Positions 56,991 to 64,000 of a stretch of 64,000 bases of DNA are shown here, piece by piece. The position numbers were made by a program, and so were the translations under genes. The DNA is taken from positions 186,001-250,000 of the forward strand of contig NZ_FOQM01000002.1 of the NCBI RefSeq assembly GCF_900113735.1. The letters are read 5' to 3'. Every line of letters begins with the position of its first letter. Within the stretch, counting starts at the first letter, position 1. Below the pieces are notes generated by a model. It saw only the letters and a list, made by a program, of their open reading frames with translations, did not search any database and was not told the DNA's origin. The stretch comes from Bradyrhizobium sp. Gha. Lineage in GTDB: Bacteria; Pseudomonadota; Alphaproteobacteria; Rhizobiales; Xanthobacteraceae.

Positions 56991-58174
56991 CCGACGCCGT
57001 CATCGTTTCCACCGCCCGTACGCCGATCGGCAAGGCCTATCGCGGCGCGCTCAACGCCACCGAGGGCGCCACCTTGCTCGGCCACGCCATCGGCGAAGCC
57101 GTCGCGCGCGCCAAGGTCGATCCGAAGGAGATCGAGGACGTCGTGATGGGCGCCGCCCTCCAGCAGGGCGCCACCGGCGGCAACATCGCGCGCAAGGCGC
57201 TACTCCGTGCCGGCCTCCCTGTCACTGTCGCCGGCACCACGATCGACCGACAGTGCGCCTCGGGCCTGCAGGCGATCGCGCTGGCCGCGCGTTCGGTGAT
57301 CTTCGACGGCGTCGAGATCGCGGTCGGCGGTGGCGGCGAGTCGATCTCGCTGGTGCAGAACGACAAGATGAACGGCTTCCACGCCCAGGATCCGGCGCTG
57401 CTCGAGATCAAGGGCGAGGTCTACATGCCCATGATCGACACCGCCGAAATCGTGGCCCAGCGCTACGGCATTTCGCGCGAACGCCAGGACGAATATTCGC
57501 TGGAGAGCCAGCGCCGCACCGCAGCCGCGCAGCAGGGCGGCAAGTTCAACGACGAGCTCGCGCCGATCACCACGCAGATGGCGGTTACCGACAAGGCGAC
57601 CGGCACTGTCTCGATGAAGGAAGTGACGCTGTCGCAGGACGAAGGTCCGCGCCCGGAGACGACGCTCGAAGGCCTTGGCGGCCTCAAGCCCGTGCGCGGC
57701 GACGGCTTCTCCATCACCGCCGGCAATGCCAGCCAGCTCTCGGATGGCGCCAGCGCGAGCGTGATCATGAGCGACAAGGAGGCGGCGAGACGCGGTCTCG
57801 AGCCGCTCGGCATCTTCCGCGGCTTCGTCTCGGCCGGCTGCGAGCCTGACGAGATGGGCATCGGCCCGGTGTTTGCCGTGCCGCGCCTGCTCAAGCGCCA
57901 TGGCCTCAAGGTCGACGATATCGGCCTCTGGGAGCTGAACGAAGCCTTCGCGGTGCAGGTGCTCTATTGCCGCGACAAGCTCGGCATCGATCCGGAGAAG
58001 ATCAACGTCGATGGCGGCGCGATCTCGGTCGGCCATCCCTACGGCATGTCGGGCGCACGCCTGACCGGCCACGCCCTGATCGAAGGCCGCCGTCGCAAGG
58101 CCAAGTACGCAGTCGTCACCATGTGCGTCGGCGGCGGCATGGGCGCGGCTGGTCTGTTCGAAATTTTGCAGTAA
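56987..58174 (+). CDS. pimB: Acetyl-CoA acetyltransferase / thiolase (PimB-like)
   Basis: 395-aa thiolase. The acyl-carrying Cys is in [15 protein letters not shown] (about residue 87). The catalytic His lies in [16 protein letters not shown] and the second Cys in [13 protein letters not shown] at the C-terminus. It starts with TTG, fixed by AGGAGG 7 bases before it; the TTGA overlaps the ligase stop, so translation is coupled. It performs the thiolytic cleavage step of beta-oxidation. Confidence 0.92.
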   Translation: MTDAVIVSTARTPIGKAYRGALNATEGATLLGHAIGEAVARAKVDPKEIEDVVMGAALQQGATGGNIARKALLRAGLPVTVAGTTIDRQCASGLQAIALAARSVIFDGVEIAVGGGGESISLVQNDKMNGFHAQDPALLEIKGEVYMPMIDTAEIVAQRYGISRERQDEYSLESQRRTAAAQQGGKFNDELAPITTQMAVTDKATGTVSMKEVTLSQDEGPRPETTLEGLGGLKPVRGDGFSITAGNASQLSDGASASVIMSDKEAARRGLEPLGIFRGFVSAGCEPDEMGIGPVFAVPRLLKRHGLKVDDIGLWELNEAFAVQVLYCRDKLGIDPEKINVDGGAISVGHPYGMSGARLTGHALIEGRRRKAKYAVVTMCVGGGMGAAGLFEILQ

Positions 58175-58190
58175 TTCATAGGAGGATCCG

Positions 58191-59381
58191 ATGGATCTCG
58201 CATTCACGAAAGAAGAGCAGGCGTTTCGCGAGGAAGTGCGTTCATTCTTCCGCGACAACGTGCCGCCGGATACGCGGCGCAAGCTGGTCGAAGGCCGCCA
58301 CCTCTCCAAGGACGAGATGGTGACGTGGTGGCGCATCCTCAACAAGAAGGGCTGGGGCGTCAGTCATTGGCCCAAGCAGTATGGCGGCACGGGTTGGACC
58401 TCGGTGCAGCACTACATCTTCAACGAAGAGCTGCAGTCCTATCCGGCGCCGCAGCCGCTCGCCTTCGGCGTCAGCATGGTTGGCCCCGTCATCTACACCT
58501 TCGGCAACGAAGAGCAGAAGAAGAAGTATCTGCCGCGCATCGCCAATGTCGACGATTGGTGGTGCCAGGGCTTCTCCGAGCCCGGCTCCGGTTCGGACCT
58601 TGCTTCGCTGAAGACGAAAGCCGAGCGCAAGGGCGACAAGTGGATCATCAACGGCCAGAAGACCTGGACCACGCTGGCCCAGCACGCCGACATGATCTTC
58701 TGCCTCTGCCGTACCGATGCATCCGCCAAGAAGCAGATGGGCATCTCCTTCATCGTGTTCTCGATGAAGTCGAAGGGCGTCACCGTACGTCCGATCCAGA
58801 CCATCGACGGCGGTCATGAAGTCAACGAAGTCTTCTTCGACGATGTCGAGGTGCCCGTCGAAAACCTGATCGGCGAAGAGAACAAGGGCTGGGATTACGC
58901 CAAATTCCTGCTCGGCAATGAGCGCACCGGCATCGCCCGGGTCGGCGTCTCCAAGGAGCGGCTGCGCCGCATCCGCGACCTCGCCGGCAAGGTCGAATCA
59001 TCAGGCAAGCCGATCATCCAGGACGCCGCGTTCCGCGAGAAGCTCGCGGCCTGCGAGATCGAGCTGAAGGCGCTCGAGCTGACGCAGCTGCGCGTCGTCG
59101 CCGACGAAGGCAAGCACGGCAAGGGCAAGCCCAATCCGGCGTCCTCGGTGCTGAAGATCAAGGGTTCCGAGATCCAGCAGACCACCACCGAGCTGTTGAT
59201 GGAAGTGATCGGCCCGTTCGCCGCACCGTACGACGTGCACGGCGACGATGGCTCGAACGAAGCCATGGACTGGACCGCCCAGATCGCGCCGAGCTACTTC
59301 AACAACCGCAAGGTCTCGATCTACGGCGGCTCCAACGAGATCCAGCGCAACATCATCGCCAAGGCGGTGCTGGGGCTCTGA
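58191..59381 (+). CDS. pimC: Acyl-CoA dehydrogenase, larger subunit (PimC-like)
   Basis: 396-aa flavoprotein of the acyl-CoA dehydrogenase family. Typical segments: WCQGFSEPGSGSDLASLKTK (flavin and substrate loop), INGQKTWTTLAQHAD, FLLGNERTGIARVGVSKERL, and the C-terminal IYGGSNEIQRNIIAKAVLG. AGGAGG precedes the ATG. It works as a pair with the smaller dehydrogenase downstream, the arrangement proposed for pimeloyl-CoA dehydrogenase (PimC/PimD). Confidence 0.9.
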   Translation: MDLAFTKEEQAFREEVRSFFRDNVPPDTRRKLVEGRHLSKDEMVTWWRILNKKGWGVSHWPKQYGGTGWTSVQHYIFNEELQSYPAPQPLAFGVSMVGPVIYTFGNEEQKKKYLPRIANVDDWWCQGFSEPGSGSDLASLKTKAERKGDKWIINGQKTWTTLAQHADMIFCLCRTDASAKKQMGISFIVFSMKSKGVTVRPIQTIDGGHEVNEVFFDDVEVPVENLIGEENKGWDYAKFLLGNERTGIARVGVSKERLRRIRDLAGKVESSGKPIIQDAAFREKLAACEIELKALELTQLRVVADEGKHGKGKPNPASSVLKIKGSEIQQTTTELLMEVIGPFAAPYDVHGDDGSNEAMDWTAQIAPSYFNNRKVSIYGGSNEIQRNIIAKAVLGL

Positions 59382-59395
59382 TCGTACACACTCGC

Positions 59396-59476
59396 CGTCA
59401 TGGCCGGGCTTGACCCGGCCATCCACGTCTAGCGGCACGAAGAACGTGGATGCCCGGCACAAGGCCGGGCATGACG
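59396..59476. repeat. Extragenic palindromic repeat
   Basis: CGTCATGGCCGGGCTTG and CAAGGCCGGGCATGACG form the outer imperfect arms, with a perfect inner stem ATCCACGT / ACGTGGAT. A common Bradyrhizobium-type intergenic element, here between the two dehydrogenase genes of one operon. Confidence 0.75.
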
Positions 59477-59502
59477 AAATCGACACCGGGAGATGAGAGA
59501 AA

Positions 59503-60645
59503 ATGGATTTTGACCTGACCGAGGAGCAGCGGCTCCTGAAGGACAGCATCGACGGCCTGCTGACCGATTCCTACGATTTCGAGAGCCGCAAGAAGTACAT
59601 GAAGGAGAAGGGCGGCTGGAGCAGAGCCGTCTGGGGCAAGCTCGCCGAGCAGGGCCTGCTTGGTCTGCCTTTCAGCGAGGCCGATGGCGGCTTCGGCGGC
59701 GGCGGTGTCGAGACCATGATCGTGATGGAAGCGCTCGGCAAGGCTCTGGTGCTCGAGCCTTATCTCGCGACCGTCGTGATCGGCGGCGGCTTCCTGCGCC
59801 ACGCCGGCTCCGACGCGCAGAAGGCCGCGCACGTTCCCGGCATCGTCGACGGCAGCAAGACGCTGGCGTTTGCCCAGCTCGAGAAGAACTCGCGCTACGA
59901 TCTCTTCGACGTCGCCACCACGGCGAAGAAGAAGGGCGACGGCTGGGTCATCGACGGCGAAAAATTCGTCGTGCTCAACGGCGAGAATGCCGACACGCTT
60001 GTCGTCACCGCGCGCACCAAGGGTAACCGCCGCGACACGTCAGGCATCGGCGTGTTCCTGGTCCCGGCGAACGCCAAAGGCGTGACCAGGAAGTCCTACC
60101 CGACCCAGGACGGCCTGCACGCCGCCGACATCACCTTCACCGGCGTCGAGGTGGGCGCGGATGCCGCGATCGGCAATCCGGAAGACAGCCTCGCGCTGAT
60201 CGAGCGCGTCGTCGATGAAGCCCGCGTCGCGCTCTGCGCCGAAGCGGTTGGCCTGATGGACGAATCGCTCAAGACCACGGTCGAGTACATCAAGACGCGC
60301 AAGCAGTTCGGTGTCGCGATCGGCTCGTTCCAGTCATTGCAGCACCGCGCCTCCGACATGTTCGTCGCCACCGAACAGGCCCGCTCGATGTCGATGTTCG
60401 CGACCATGGCGAGCGATTTCGAGGACGCCAAGGAACGCAGCAACGCCATCGCCGCGGCCAAGGCGCAGATCGGCAAGTCGCTGAAATTCGTCGGCCAGCA
60501 GTCGATCCAGCTCCACGGCGGCATCGGCATGACGATGGAGGCGAAGATCGGCCACTACTTCAAGCGCCTGACCATGATCGAGAACACGTTCGGCGACACC
60601 GACTACCACCAGCGCCGCGTCGCGGATTCGGGTGGGTTGATTTGA
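59503..60645 (+). CDS. pimD: Acyl-CoA dehydrogenase, smaller subunit (PimD-like)
   Basis: 380-aa acyl-CoA dehydrogenase-family protein. Seen: FDLTEEQRLLKDSIDGLLTD at the N-terminus, DGWVIDGEKFVVLNGENADT in the beta domain, YIKTRKQFGVAIGSFQSLQH and the C-terminal QLHGGIGMTMEAKIGHYFKR. It is more divergent than the partner upstream, as usual for the small subunit of such pairs. GGGAG lies about 15 bases before the ATG. It removes two hydrogens from the acyl-CoA, with electrons going to an electron-transfer flavoprotein encoded elsewhere. Confidence 0.9.
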   Translation: MDFDLTEEQRLLKDSIDGLLTDSYDFESRKKYMKEKGGWSRAVWGKLAEQGLLGLPFSEADGGFGGGGVETMIVMEALGKALVLEPYLATVVIGGGFLRHAGSDAQKAAHVPGIVDGSKTLAFAQLEKNSRYDLFDVATTAKKKGDGWVIDGEKFVVLNGENADTLVVTARTKGNRRDTSGIGVFLVPANAKGVTRKSYPTQDGLHAADITFTGVEVGADAAIGNPEDSLALIERVVDEARVALCAEAVGLMDESLKTTVEYIKTRKQFGVAIGSFQSLQHRASDMFVATEQARSMSMFATMASDFEDAKERSNAIAAAKAQIGKSLKFVGQQSIQLHGGIGMTMEAKIGHYFKRLTMIENTFGDTDYHQRRVADSGGLI

Positions 60646-60667
60646 GTTGATCTAAACCGCACGAAGA

Positions 60668-60772
60668 CTGTCATCCCCCGCGAAAGCGGGGGATCCAGTA
60701 CGCCGCGGCGTCTCGGTTCTATTCGCGCTGTCTCCGGAACGCTGGATCGCCCGGTCAAGCCCGGCGATGACG
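60668..60772. repeat. Extragenic palindromic repeat pair
   Basis: CTGTCATCCCCCGCGAAAGC then GGGGGATCCAGTA, followed about 45 bases on by GCTGGATCGCCCGGTCAAGC and CCGGCGATGACG. The first half is the same module as at 42858. It lies between the small dehydrogenase and the SDR gene. Confidence 0.75.
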
Positions 60773-60804
60773 CCTGAACGAGACGCTACAGGAGCCCACC
60801 ACCA

Positions 60805-61578
60805 ATGAAAAACACCCCGTTCGATCTCACCGGCAAGGTCGCCGTCGTCACCGGCTCCAGCCGCGGCATTGGCCGCTCATCCGCCGAGCTGCTCGCCAAG
60901 CTCGGCGCCAAGGTCGTGGTGTCCTCGCGCAAGGCCGACGCCTGCAAGGAAGTCGCCGACGGCATCAATGCCTCGGGCGGCGACGCCACCGTGATCCCCT
61001 GCAACATCGCGCGCAAGGCCGAGGTCGAGGCGCTGATCGCGGGTGCGACCAAGCACTACGGCAAGATCGACATCCTGGTCTGCAACGCCGCGGTGAACCC
61101 GTATTACGGCCCGCTGCTCGACATCACGGACGAGGCCTTCGACAAGATCATGGGCTCGAACGTCAAGAGCAACATCTGGCTCGCCGCGCTCGCAATCCCG
61201 CAGATGGCGGCACGCGGCAACGGCTCGGTCGTCATCATCTCCTCGATCGGCGGCTTGCGCGGCTCGACCGTGATCGGTGCCTACGGCATCTCCAAGGCCG
61301 CCGATTTCGCGCTGTGCCGCTCGCTCGCCGGCGAATGGGGCCCGAAGGGCGTCCGCGTCAACTGCATCGCGCCCGGCCTCGTCAAGACCGATTTCGCCCG
61401 CGCGCTGTGGGAAGACGAAGCCAACCTCAAGCGCCGCACCGCGACCACGCCGCTGCGCCGCATCGGCGAGCCCGACGAAATCGCCGGCGCCGTCGCCTAT
61501 CTCGCCTCGGATGCCTCGAGCTTCATGACCGGCCAGACCATCGTGATCGACGGCGGCGTCACCACGGCGGCGGTGTAG
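60805..61578 (+). CDS. SDR family oxidoreductase
   Basis: 257-aa short-chain dehydrogenase. The cofactor motif is VAVVTGSSRGIGRSSAELLA near residues 12-31, then LVCNAAVNPYYGP, and the catalytic set in VVIISSIGGLRGSTVIGAYG and ISKAADFAL (Ser, Tyr, Lys). The C-terminus FMTGQTIVIDGGVTTA is typical. AGGAG precedes the ATG. It is the last gene of the beta-oxidation operon and may act on a hydroxyacyl intermediate; this is by position only. Confidence 0.9.
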   Translation: MKNTPFDLTGKVAVVTGSSRGIGRSSAELLAKLGAKVVVSSRKADACKEVADGINASGGDATVIPCNIARKAEVEALIAGATKHYGKIDILVCNAAVNPYYGPLLDITDEAFDKIMGSNVKSNIWLAALAIPQMAARGNGSVVIISSIGGLRGSTVIGAYGISKAADFALCRSLAGEWGPKGVRVNCIAPGLVKTDFARALWEDEANLKRRTATTPLRRIGEPDEIAGAVAYLASDASSFMTGQTIVIDGGVTTAAV

Positions 61579-61592
61579 GGCCTCGCGCCACT

Positions 61593-61645
61593 TGCAGGGC
61601 CGCTTCGCTTACCCTCCTCTGGACGGCCCTGCAGGGGAGGGTAAG
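61593..61645. repeat. Two interlocking inverted repeats
   Basis: TGCAGGGCCG (61593-61602) pairs with CGGCCCTGCA (61624-61633), while CTTACCCTCC (61608-61617) pairs with GGAGGGTAAG (61636-61645). Both 10-bp pairs are perfect, and their arms alternate, so they are mutually exclusive hairpins or a pseudoknot. The element lies downstream of the SDR gene. Confidence 0.75.
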
Positions 61646-61761
61646 AGAAGCGCGCCCGGCGCATGCCACCTTGACCTCTCCGCGGCAATCCCGTTTCTTT
61701 GGCGCGACACAATCACCCCTTCCGGGGAAAACGCCCAAAGAAAACGCCAAGGTAAGCTTCC

Positions 61762-63267
61762 ATGTCTTTCGTCCTCGCCATCGACCAGGGCACCACCTCC
61801 TCGCGCGCGATCGTCTTCCGGAGCGACATTTCGATCGCGGCCCGCGCGCAGCAGGAGTTTCAGCAGCATTTTCCTGCCTCGGGCTGGGTCGAGCACGAGC
61901 CCGAGGACATCTGGACCTCGACCGTGATGGTCTGCCGCGACGCGATCGAGCAGGCGGGCATTACGGCCAAGGACATCGCCGCGATCGGCATCACCAATCA
62001 GCGCGAGACCACCGTGGTGTGGGACCGCACCACGGGGCAGGCCGTGCACCGCGCCATCGTCTGGCAGGACCGCCGCACCGCCGGCATCTGCGCCAAATTG
62101 AAAGCAGACGGCCGCGAGCCGCTGATCTCGCGGAAAACAGGCCTGATCATCGACCCCTATTTTTCCGGCACCAAGGTGGCCTGGATCCTCGACCACGTCC
62201 CCGGCGCGCGCGCGCGTGCCGCCCGCGGGGAGCTGATGTTCGGCACGGTCGATTGCTACCTGCTCTGGCGCCTCACCGGCGGCAAGGTGCACGCCACCGA
62301 CGCCACCAACGCCTCGCGCACGCTGCTGTTCAACATCCACACCGGCCAGTGGGACGACGAACTGCTCGAGATCATCGGCGTGCCACGCTCGATGCTGCCG
62401 GAGGTGAAGGATTCCTCCGCCCGCTTCGGCGAGAGCACGCCTGATTTGTTCGGCGGCCCGATCGCCATCGCAGGCATCGCCGGCGACCAGCAGGCCGCGA
62501 CCATCGGTCAAGCCTGTTTCCGCCCCGGCATGATGAAGTCGACCTACGGCACCGGCTGCTTTGCGCTGCTCAACACCGGCTCCACGCCCGTGGTCTCCCA
62601 GAACAAGCTGCTCACCACCATCGCCTATCAGCTCGACGGCAAGCGCACCTACGCGCTCGAAGGCTCGATCTTCGTCGCAGGCTCGGCGGTGCAATGGCTG
62701 CGCGATGGTCTCGGCATCATCAAGCACGCGGCCGAGACCGGCCCGCTGGCTGATCAGTCGGACTCCATGCAGAGCGTTTATCTCGTCCCGGCCTTCGTCG
62801 GCATGGGCGCGCCCTATTGGAATCCGCGCGTCCGCGGCGCGTTGTTCGGCCTCACCCGCAACACCGGCCCGGCCGAGCTCGCGCATGCCGCGCTCGAGAG
62901 CGTCTGTTACCAGACCTTCGATCTGTGGGCCGCGATGCGCGCGGACTGGCCGAGCTCGGAAACCGCCAGCGTCGTGCTTCGCGTCGATGGCGGCATGACC
63001 GCGTCGGACTGGACCATGCAGCGCCTCGCCGATCTCCTGGACGCCCCGGTCGACCGTCCCGTGATCCAGGAGACCACGGCGCTCGGCGCGGCCTATCTCG
63101 CGGGCCTCAATGCGGGCGTCTATCCCGAGCCGACGAAATTCGCCGACAATTGGCGCCTCGAGCACCGCTTCAGGCCGAACATGAGCCAGGCCACGCGCGA
63201 TCGAAAGCTCGCGGGCTGGGCGAGAGCGGTGAAGGGTGTGCTGGCAAGCGACGAGGGCGAGGAATAG
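61762..63267 (+). CDS. glpK: Glycerol kinase
   Basis: 501-aa FGGY-family kinase. It starts [18 protein letters not shown] and has the substrate-contact Arg-Glu of [12 protein letters not shown]. Further motifs are [42 protein letters not shown] and [18 protein letters not shown]. The length matches GlpK. It phosphorylates glycerol to glycerol-3-phosphate in the cytoplasm. AAGG lies about 10 bases before the ATG. No glpD, glpF or regulator is next to it in this window. Confidence 0.95.
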   Translation: MSFVLAIDQGTTSSRAIVFRSDISIAARAQQEFQQHFPASGWVEHEPEDIWTSTVMVCRDAIEQAGITAKDIAAIGITNQRETTVVWDRTTGQAVHRAIVWQDRRTAGICAKLKADGREPLISRKTGLIIDPYFSGTKVAWILDHVPGARARAARGELMFGTVDCYLLWRLTGGKVHATDATNASRTLLFNIHTGQWDDELLEIIGVPRSMLPEVKDSSARFGESTPDLFGGPIAIAGIAGDQQAATIGQACFRPGMMKSTYGTGCFALLNTGSTPVVSQNKLLTTIAYQLDGKRTYALEGSIFVAGSAVQWLRDGLGIIKHAAETGPLADQSDSMQSVYLVPAFVGMGAPYWNPRVRGALFGLTRNTGPAELAHAALESVCYQTFDLWAAMRADWPSSETASVVLRVDGGMTASDWTMQRLADLLDAPVDRPVIQETTALGAAYLAGLNAGVYPEPTKFADNWRLEHRFRPNMSQATRDRKLAGWARAVKGVLASDEGEE

Positions 63268-63337
63268 GCGGATTCTTGTACGGGCTACCGGGCCAAAATT
63301 AGCGGCACGCAAAAAAGAACAACAACGGGAGAAGAGA

Positions 63338-64000
63338 ATGAACACGGATTTCAACCGGGTCATCCAAAAGCTCTTTGGCGCGGCGATCGCCGCCGCGCTG
63401 CTCGCCGCGCCAGCCATCGGGCGCGAAAAGCCGAACCCGCTGCTGAGCGCGCGTCAGGTCATGACCGACGTCGCCGGTCTCGACGCGCCCGCCCAGATCC
63501 TGGTCGATGTCTGGGGCATCCCGCACATCTATGCCGGCAACGAGCACGACCTGTTCTTCCTGCAGGGTTTCAACGCAGCGCGGGACCGGCTCTGGCAGAT
63601 CGATCTCTGGCGCAAGCGTGGCCTCGGCCTGCTCGCCAGGGATTTCGGTCCGGCCTATGCCGAGCAGGACAAGGCGCTGCGGCTGTTTCTCTATCGCGGC
63701 GACATGAAGGCGGAATGGGCTTCCTATGGCCCCAAGGCGAAGACCTATGCGGACGCGTTCGTCGCCGGCATCAACGCCTATGTCACTGACGTGCGCGCGG
63801 GCAAGCGCCCGCTGCCGATCGAGTTCAGGATCGCCGGCACCATGCCCGATGCCTGGACGGCAGACGATGTCGTTCGCATTCGCAGCCACGGCCTGACGCG
63901 CAATGTCTCCTCCGAGGTCAAGCGCTCGCTGGTCGCCTGCGCCGCCGGCCTCGATGCCGATCGTTTTCGCGTGAAGCTGGAGCCGGCCTGGACGACGAAG
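63338..64000 (+). CDS. Penicillin acylase family protein, 5' part
   Basis: 221 codons to the window edge. After a signal peptide (AAIAAALLAAPAIG, about residues 14-28) the sequence has the penicillin amidase A-chain pattern: ILVDVWGIPHIYAGNEHDLF, NAARDRLWQIDLWRKRGLG and FVAGINAYV. The family makes a precursor that is cut just before a catalytic Ser; that residue lies beyond the window. It hydrolyses amide bonds such as acyl-homoserine lactones or beta-lactam side chains; substrate unknown. GGGAGAAGAG precedes the ATG. Confidence 0.88.
   Translation, partial: MNTDFNRVIQKLFGAAIAAALLAAPAIGREKPNPLLSARQVMTDVAGLDAPAQILVDVWGIPHIYAGNEHDLFFLQGFNAARDRLWQIDLWRKRGLGLLARDFGPAYAEQDKALRLFLYRGDMKAEWASYGPKAKTYADAFVAGINAYVTDVRAGKRPLPIEFRIAGTMPDAWTADDVVRIRSHGLTRNVSSEVKRSLVACAAGLDADRFRVKLEPAWTTK

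Noticed and set aside
61609..63417. About 600-codon minus-strand frame opposite glycerol kinase
   Set aside because: The plus strand encodes an unmistakable GlpK; the antisense frame has no motifs.

Overview
The window looks like a chromosomal segment of a Bradyrhizobium-type alphaproteobacterium (Nitrobacteraceae). The reasons are high G+C with G/C-rich third codon positions, many ABC importers for organic and amino acids, a locus arranged like the Rhodopseudomonas palustris pim (dicarboxylate beta-oxidation) operon, and short extragenic inverted repeats of a kind common in Bradyrhizobium. Everything here is read by eye; no database search was run.

The window falls into two halves that meet at a tRNA-Leu(CAA) gene (37771-37855, minus strand). 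The left half (about 1-37.7 kb) is accessory in character. It holds small catabolic clusters for amines, amino acids and sugar acids. (i) 0.3-7.7 kb: a GhrA-like hydroxyacid dehydrogenase, a cupin, a succinate-semialdehyde-type dehydrogenase, a HAD hydrolase, a class III aminotransferase, an Lrp/AsnC regulator and a DadA-like FAD oxidoreductase. (ii) 8.4-19.2 kb: a complete peptide/opine-type ABC importer (two-in-one ATPase, Tat-exported binding protein, two permeases), then a PuuB-like FAD oxidase, a threonine synthase remnant, a tandem GNAT protein, a D-threonine aldolase/D-serine dehydratase-like PLP enzyme and an aldehyde dehydrogenase. (iii) 19.2-25.1 kb: one giant kinase-like/ATPase/GAF/PAS/histidine kinase protein. 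(iv) 25.4-28.5 kb: a LysR regulator, a stub of a four-carbon acid sugar kinase, PdxA2 and a TIM barrel-cupin fusion. (v) 29-33.3 kb: a second DadA-like oxidoreductase, an SDR stub, a DUF3237 protein, an SDR and an ECF sigma factor. (vi) 33.4-37.5 kb: a decaying block with a TetR tail, a 5'-truncated RbsA-type ATPase, one intact and one doubly frameshifted sugar permease, and a frameshifted esterase.

The right half (37.8-64 kb) looks like intact core chromosome: dsbB, a LivH/LivMG-fusion/LivF transporter divergent from a MarR regulator with a perfect inverted repeat between them, glycerate 2-kinase, and a large fatty/dicarboxylic acid locus. In that locus an IclR regulator and a complete Liv-type importer with three tandem binding proteins (minus strand) diverge from a beta-oxidation operon (plus strand: hydratase/dehydrogenase, acyl-CoA ligase, thiolase, two acyl-CoA dehydrogenases, SDR). 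A perfect 19-bp palindrome lies in the divergent promoter. Glycerol kinase and the start of a penicillin acylase-family gene close the window.

The most notable signals are three genes reduced to little more than their ends (thrC, a DUF1537 kinase, an SDR), all left of the tRNA. Others are the TIM barrel-cupin fusion beside PdxA2, the giant signalling protein whose kinase-like domain lacks key catalytic residues, three tandem binding-protein genes each followed by its own hairpin terminator, and short operator-like palindromes in two divergent promoters. No CRISPR array, complete insertion sequence, integrase or rRNA was seen.
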